A stretch of 35,430 bases of DNA from Paractinoplanes toevensis (GTDB taxonomy: Bacteria > Actinomycetota > Actinomycetes > Mycobacteriales > Micromonosporaceae), in assembly GCF_018332695.1 (NCBI RefSeq), contig NZ_BOQN01000020.1, positions 1-35,430 on the forward strand, in the 5' to 3' direction. Below, in pieces: positions 32,452-35,430 of the stretch (position 1 is its first letter; every line of letters starts with the position of its first letter). The notes under the pieces were generated by a model that worked only from the letters and a program-made list of their open reading frames with translations, made no database searches and was not told where the DNA came from. The position numbers and the translations under genes were made by a program.

Positions 32452-33057
32452 CGGTCTCACTTTTGCACGGCGGACCGGGAGGTGACGGCCAACGCCCTTC
32501 GCCGCGCACTCCTGCCGCAGAGAACGCAACGTCTCTTTGCTGCTTGTCACCGGCCGTGAGCGGTCGGCTTGGTCGGAATCAGCACTCAGCCTTCGGCGAG
32601 CCAGCCAGATGCCGACGGGCGTGATCGAGGTCGGCGGCGTTCGTCCGCAGCAGCGACGGGCCGTCCGGATCTGCCGCCGATAATGCGCGGACTCCAGGGA
32701 GCGCGCGTTGCGGGCAACCGCTCTGGCGCGGAGGGCCGGCGAGCGGTTGCGGGTACAACGCCCGCCAGCGCGATCAAGAGTACGAGGCCACGAGCCCGAT
32801 GCCGACGTGAGCCTCCGGTTCTGCGATGAAGGCACCCTGGTCATCGAGATGACAGGCCACGTATTGCGCGTGTGTTGAGGGCAAGTGGCTGCGGGCCCTG
32901 ATCGATGGGAAGCAATCGTGCGCGAGCTGCTCACGGGCCGTGACAAGCTGTGAAATCTATCAAACGAACAGTAACGTCGTATTGAGTGACAATCGGGACT
33001 CGACTTGGCGAAACACCCTCCGTACTCTGGCGGCTACCGACGAGCTAAGGACTTTCC
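32452..33057. other. gene-free region around repeat copy C
   Basis: Apart from repeat copy C (32668-32818), these 606 bases contain no supported gene on either strand. Open frames here lack ribosome binding sites and read as Arg/Pro-rich shadow. The right-hand part should hold the promoter of the small membrane-protein gene that starts at 33058. Confidence 0.45.
32668..32818 (-). repeat. dispersed repeat, copy C (151 bp)
   Basis: It is closest to copy A, at about 71 of 80 positions over 32731-32810. The hairpin arms are GCCGGCGAGCG (32735-32745) and CGCCCGCCAGC (32759-32769). The two non-Watson-Crick positions become G-U pairs on the minus strand. It also has an extra 10-bp inverted repeat, GCAACCGCTC at 32714-32723 with GAGCGGTTGC at 32741-32750. 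It lies upstream of the minus-strand gene starting at 32451. Confidence 0.75.
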
Positions 33058-33213
33058 GTGAATGAGCTGTTGGTCGCTGGCCCAGCCATCGCTGGTGGAT
33101 ATGGACTCCTCATTGGCGCGATAGCCATCATCGCTTCAGTTCATCCGGACGAGAAACGCCGAGCAGATGCTTCGAGAGTGCTTGATCGTTTGTTGCGTCG
33201 GAGTCGGCGTTAG
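33058..33213 (+). CDS. small single-span membrane protein (51 aa)
   Basis: A GTG preceded by AAGGA at a good distance opens a 51-codon frame. Residues about 3-27 form one hydrophobic helix (LLVAGPAIAGGYGLLIGAIA, then IIASV). A basic tail follows, rich in Arg and Lys, with KRRADASRVLDRLLRRSRR before the stop. The good ribosome binding site and coherent helix-plus-basic-tail design argue for a real gene despite its size. It could be a small membrane effector, a toxin-like peptide or a regulator. The nearby DUF5753-type regulator and an 87-residue membrane-like ORF may be related. No family is named. Confidence 0.55.
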   Translation: MNELLVAGPAIAGGYGLLIGAIAIIASVHPDEKRRADASRVLDRLLRRSRR

Positions 33214-33274
33214 GGCAGGGAGAAACGCGAAGGAAACGCACAGGGCCATTGCGTGTTCGTCGGGTGATCGCTTG

Positions 33275-33391
33275 AACTGGGGTTATGCGGAGTGACTGGC
33301 CTTTGTGGAGCCGGTCAGGGCGGGTGAGATCGCCTAGGTGATCATGGAGTTCTTCACGCTCCCAGATCACTTCGAGGACCCCACGAGCCGA
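33275..33391 (+). repeat. relic of an ISAs1-type IS 5' end
   Basis: This stretch resembles the leader of the broken ISAs1 transposase at 34640-34769. Shared runs include ACTGGGG-type, GGCCT-TGTGGAG, CGGGTGAGATC and AGGTGATCATG. The match continues to the position matching the transposase start codon, then stops. It marks an older, mostly deleted IS copy. Confidence 0.55.
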
Positions 33392-33630
33392 ACGGCAAGA
33401 CGGTCAGCCACGCAGTTGGCAATTGCCAAAAGGCTGGTATTTTTTTTGAGCTCTGCTCCTGCGCTGCTCAAGGACCAGCCAGCCGCGGCGCCACTAGCTG
33501 CCGTTACTAATGCCAGGCAGATCAGTTGAAGAAGATCAGCGCCGTGGGACATGCCTGCCAGCACTTGGGCACCGCCAGCGACGGCTGCGCCTGAGGCGAC
33601 TGCCAGCCGACGGAGTCCAGTGCTTCGCAT
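33367..33630 (-). CDS. small membrane-like protein (87 aa)
   Basis: The ATG at 33630 gives 87 residues (MRSTGLRRLAVASGAAVAGG). Two mainly apolar segments are visible: about 9-28, and about 32-56 (ADLLQLICLALVTAASGAAA). A polar tail with ELKKNTSLLAIAN follows. The ribosome binding site is poor and the last few codons run into the IS relic, so the natural end may have been changed. It lies between the 51-residue membrane-protein gene (opposite strand) and the DUF5753-type regulator (same strand, 71 bp upstream). It may be co-transcribed with the regulator. Function unknown. Confidence 0.45.
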   Translation of the reverse strand: MRSTGLRRLAVASGAAVAGGAQVLAGMSHGADLLQLICLALVTAASGAAAGWSLSSAGAELKKNTSLLAIANCVADRLAVRLVGSSK

Positions 33631-33701
33631 ATGCCCATGATGTCACGCCCAGTCCATCCTCGGATTCTGTCGGACGTGACACGCTTCAGGTGCCGATTTG
33701 A

Positions 33702-34568
33702 TCATAACTGTTCGTGCAAGAGCCTGACGAATTGAAGAGACTCTGTCGGCGACAGCGCACGCTCGCGCAAGCGTTGGAGTGAGTTCACTCGATCGTCCAC
33801 AATTGCTGACTCTTCGGAAACACTGTCCCCATCGGGACCTTCCCAGTAGACGACGTCCCCAATTGTCAAGTCAAACGGCCCTTCGGGATGTGAATCAAAT
33901 TCAAGGACGGTAAAGCCACCCGTCATTCCTTCGTGCGCCCCGGCGGCGAAAGTCACGGCTTGAATAATCGCTTCGCCCGCTTCGGCCATTTCAATTAGAA
34001 ATTCGAGTTGGCCTCTCATGGTTGATCGGTTCCCTACCGTTCGACGCAGTACCGCCTCATCGACTATAACGTGTAAGCGCGGCGACTCATAATTGCCGAG
34101 AAAATTGCGCCTAGCAATGTGTAACTCGATTACTCTCGTTCGAGCCGCAGTGTCACCGGGTAAGAGGCGTTCTTGCACGGCTTCGGCGTAGTCGCGCGTT
34201 TGAAGTAACGGAGGGACTCCTGCTAGCTCAAAGATCGAGATCCTACTTGCGGATGCTTCCAGGCCGACCACCGTCTCTAAGGATGGACTTGGGCTGAAGG
34301 TCCGCCACCAACCATGCTGCCGACTTGCGGAAGCCAATCGAAGCAGTAACTCCCTGTACCGAGTCTCAACTAGATATAGCTCACAAAGATCACGGACATC
34401 CCGGAGGGAAGCGTTTCGCTGACCCGTCTCGATGCGGCTGATCTTCGACGGCGAAGTCAGCATTTGCGAAGCGACGGAGTCGACCGAATGTCCAGCGTCC
34501 GTACGAAGGCGGCGAAGAGCCGAGCCAAGTTGCCGGCGACTCACGATCGGTCCTGGTTCTTTCAACAT
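33702..34568 (-). CDS. helix-turn-helix regulator with DUF5753 domain
   Basis: The ATG at 34568 (MLKEPGPIVSRRQLG) has AAAGGA upstream and gives 288 residues; a TTG at 34589 is the alternative. Residues about 12-70 are an XRE-type helix-turn-helix (LGSALRRLRTDAGHSVDSVA, SPSKISRIETGQRNASLRDV). The DUF5753 domain follows: TVVGLEASASRISIFELAGV, then PPLLQTRDYAEAV, RLHVIVDEAVLRRTVG and FTVLEFDSHPEGPFD. This family is a hallmark of Streptomyces-like actinobacteria and usually sits beside a DUF397 gene as a pair; no DUF397 gene is seen here. It probably controls nearby genes. Its GC is lower than that of the transfer operon. Confidence 0.88.
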   Translation of the reverse strand: MLKEPGPIVSRRQLGSALRRLRTDAGHSVDSVASQMLTSPSKISRIETGQRNASLRDVRDLCELYLVETRYRELLLRLASASRQHGWWRTFSPSPSLETVVGLEASASRISIFELAGVPPLLQTRDYAEAVQERLLPGDTAARTRVIELHIARRNFLGNYESPRLHVIVDEAVLRRTVGNRSTMRGQLEFLIEMAEAGEAIIQAVTFAAGAHEGMTGGFTVLEFDSHPEGPFDLTIGDVVYWEGPDGDSVSEESAIVDDRVNSLQRLRERALSPTESLQFVRLLHEQL

Positions 34569-34639
34569 CGACGCGTCCTTTCCCGACAACCTTTACCTGT
34601 CGTGACTCGGCAGGGTGATTGCGTAGTCTGATGACCGGC

Positions 34640-34769
34640 CTCTGAGCTGGGGCTATGCGAGGGCTATGCGTGGTCAGTGGCCTATGTGGAGGCGATGAAG
34701 ACGGGTGAGATCACTCAGGTGATCATGAAGTTCTCTACGCTTTACGACCGCTGAGGACCTCACCCGCCG
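34640..34769 (+). repeat. 5' non-coding end of the ISAs1-family element
   Basis: This leader precedes the broken transposase and is repeated, diverged, at 33275-33391. It contains a short internal direct repeat (GGGCTATGCG twice near 34652-34673). The outer IS end is not defined. Confidence 0.5.
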
Positions 34770-35413
34770 ATGGCATCTTCTCTCATTCCCGCACTGACCG
34801 TGACGGCACCTGCCGATCACACCACGACTACGCCTGTCACCGACGGTGAGCGTGGTGGTCTGATACTCGCGCTCGCTGCGGTTCCGGACCCTCGGGATCC
34901 GCGTGGCGTGCGATATCCGCTGGCCGCGCTGCTCGCAGTGGCTGTGTGCGCGGTCCTGGCTGGGGCGTCGTCGTTCGCTGCGATCGCTGACTGGCTGCAC
35001 GATCTCGACGAACAGATGCAGGCCCGGCTCGGGTTCACCCGCGGCATACCGGCCGGGACAACGATATGGCGGTTACTGACCCGCCTCGACGCGGCTCTGC
35101 TCACGGCGGTTCTCGCCGACTGGCTGCGCACCCGCACCCCGGCGTCACCGCGCCCGCGCCGATACCGCATGGTGATCGCCGTCGACGGTAAAACCCTGCG
35201 AGGTTCCCGCGCAGGCGGCCGCCAGATCCACCTGCTGTCTGCGCTGGACACCAGCACCGGCATCGTCCTGGCCCAGGTCACCATCGACGCCAAGAGCAAC
35301 GAGATCCCCGCCTTCGGCCCGCTGCTCGATGCCGTCGAGGCGGTCCTCGGCACTCTGACCGGGTCCTGTTCACCGCCGACGCCCTGCACACCCAGACCGG
35401 CCATGCCGACTAG
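34770..35413 (+). pseudogene. ISAs1-family transposase, frameshifted and truncated
   Basis: The frame opens MASSLIPALTVTAPADH and carries the DDE_Tnp_1-associated N-terminal part (LAAVPDPRDPRGVRYPLAAL) and the first catalytic Asp in VIAVDGKTLRGSR. Near 35361 a base appears to be missing. The expected VLFTADALHTQTGHAD continues in the +2 phase and then meets a TAG at 35411-35413. At least half of a normal transposase of about 380 residues is absent. The last 17 bases of the window (GGAGTGTTTGGAATGTT) do not fit the family and may be the edge of another insertion. The product is inactive. Confidence 0.8.
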
Positions 35414-35430
35414 GGAGTGTTTGGAATGTT

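Noticed and set aside
27737..32818. CRISPR array
   Set aside because: The three repeats are about 150 bp long and 2.3-2.6 kb apart with genes between them, and no Cas genes were seen.
1..35430. tRNA gene or attachment site of an integrative element
   Set aside because: I found no cloverleaf-like sequence, integrase or matching flanking direct repeats by eye; a covariance search could still find one.

Overview
The window is high-GC DNA with the coding style of a filamentous actinobacterium, most likely Micromonosporaceae or a close relative. The signs are strong GC bias at third codon positions, GTG and TTG starts, an SCO6880-type transfer operon, TIR/NACHT/WD40 giants, a DUF5753-type regulator and IS110/ISAs1 transposases. 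No rRNA, tRNA, integrase, relaxase or replication gene was found, so neither the species nor a plasmid versus integrative-element status can be decided from this window.

Region 1 (about 0.5-13.9 kb, minus strand) is a compact conjugation operon of the actinobacterial type IV secretion kind. In transcription order it encodes a ParA/MinD-like ATPase, a small two-helix membrane protein, a VirB6/TrbL-like channel protein, an SCO6880-family protein, a short VirB4-like ATPase, a VirD4/TraG-like coupling protein, two accessory proteins, a 33-residue coupling ORF, a VirB8-like lipoprotein and a two-domain cell-wall hydrolase (transglycosylase-like plus M23). A MarR-type regulator, a secreted alpha/beta hydrolase and a second lipoprotein follow. 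From 13.9 to 2.4 kb nearly every junction is an ATGA, TGATG or TAATG overlap. I used these overlaps to choose starts that are often much shorter than the longest open frame.

Region 2 (about 14.0-23.3 kb) is a defence-type island beside the transfer module. It holds a HEPN/TOPRIM-type protein, a TIR-transmembrane-WD40 protein of about 1000 residues, a NACHT NTPase of about 1090 residues with an NNH7-like N-terminus, and a DUF6650-like protein divergent from the NACHT gene. The NACHT and TIR-WD40 genes lie in tandem and could act together as sensor and effector. That pairing is inference.

Region 3 (about 23.3-35.4 kb) is a mosaic of mobile elements, single unknown genes and gene remnants, parts of it with visibly lower GC. 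It has two unrelated IS110-family elements, each preceded by a structured non-coding segment that could be the bridge RNA. It also has an ISAs1-family transposase broken by a frameshift at the right edge, and a relic of the same IS end 1.3 kb away. The most striking non-coding signal is a dispersed repeat of 151-153 bp in three same-strand copies. It contains a conserved 11-bp-arm hairpin whose sequence changes mostly keep pairing if it is read as minus-strand RNA. Each copy lies about 150-220 nt upstream of a minus-strand gene or gene remnant. A perfect 17-bp-arm palindrome, a small membrane-protein gene (51 aa) and a DUF5753-type regulator complete the region.
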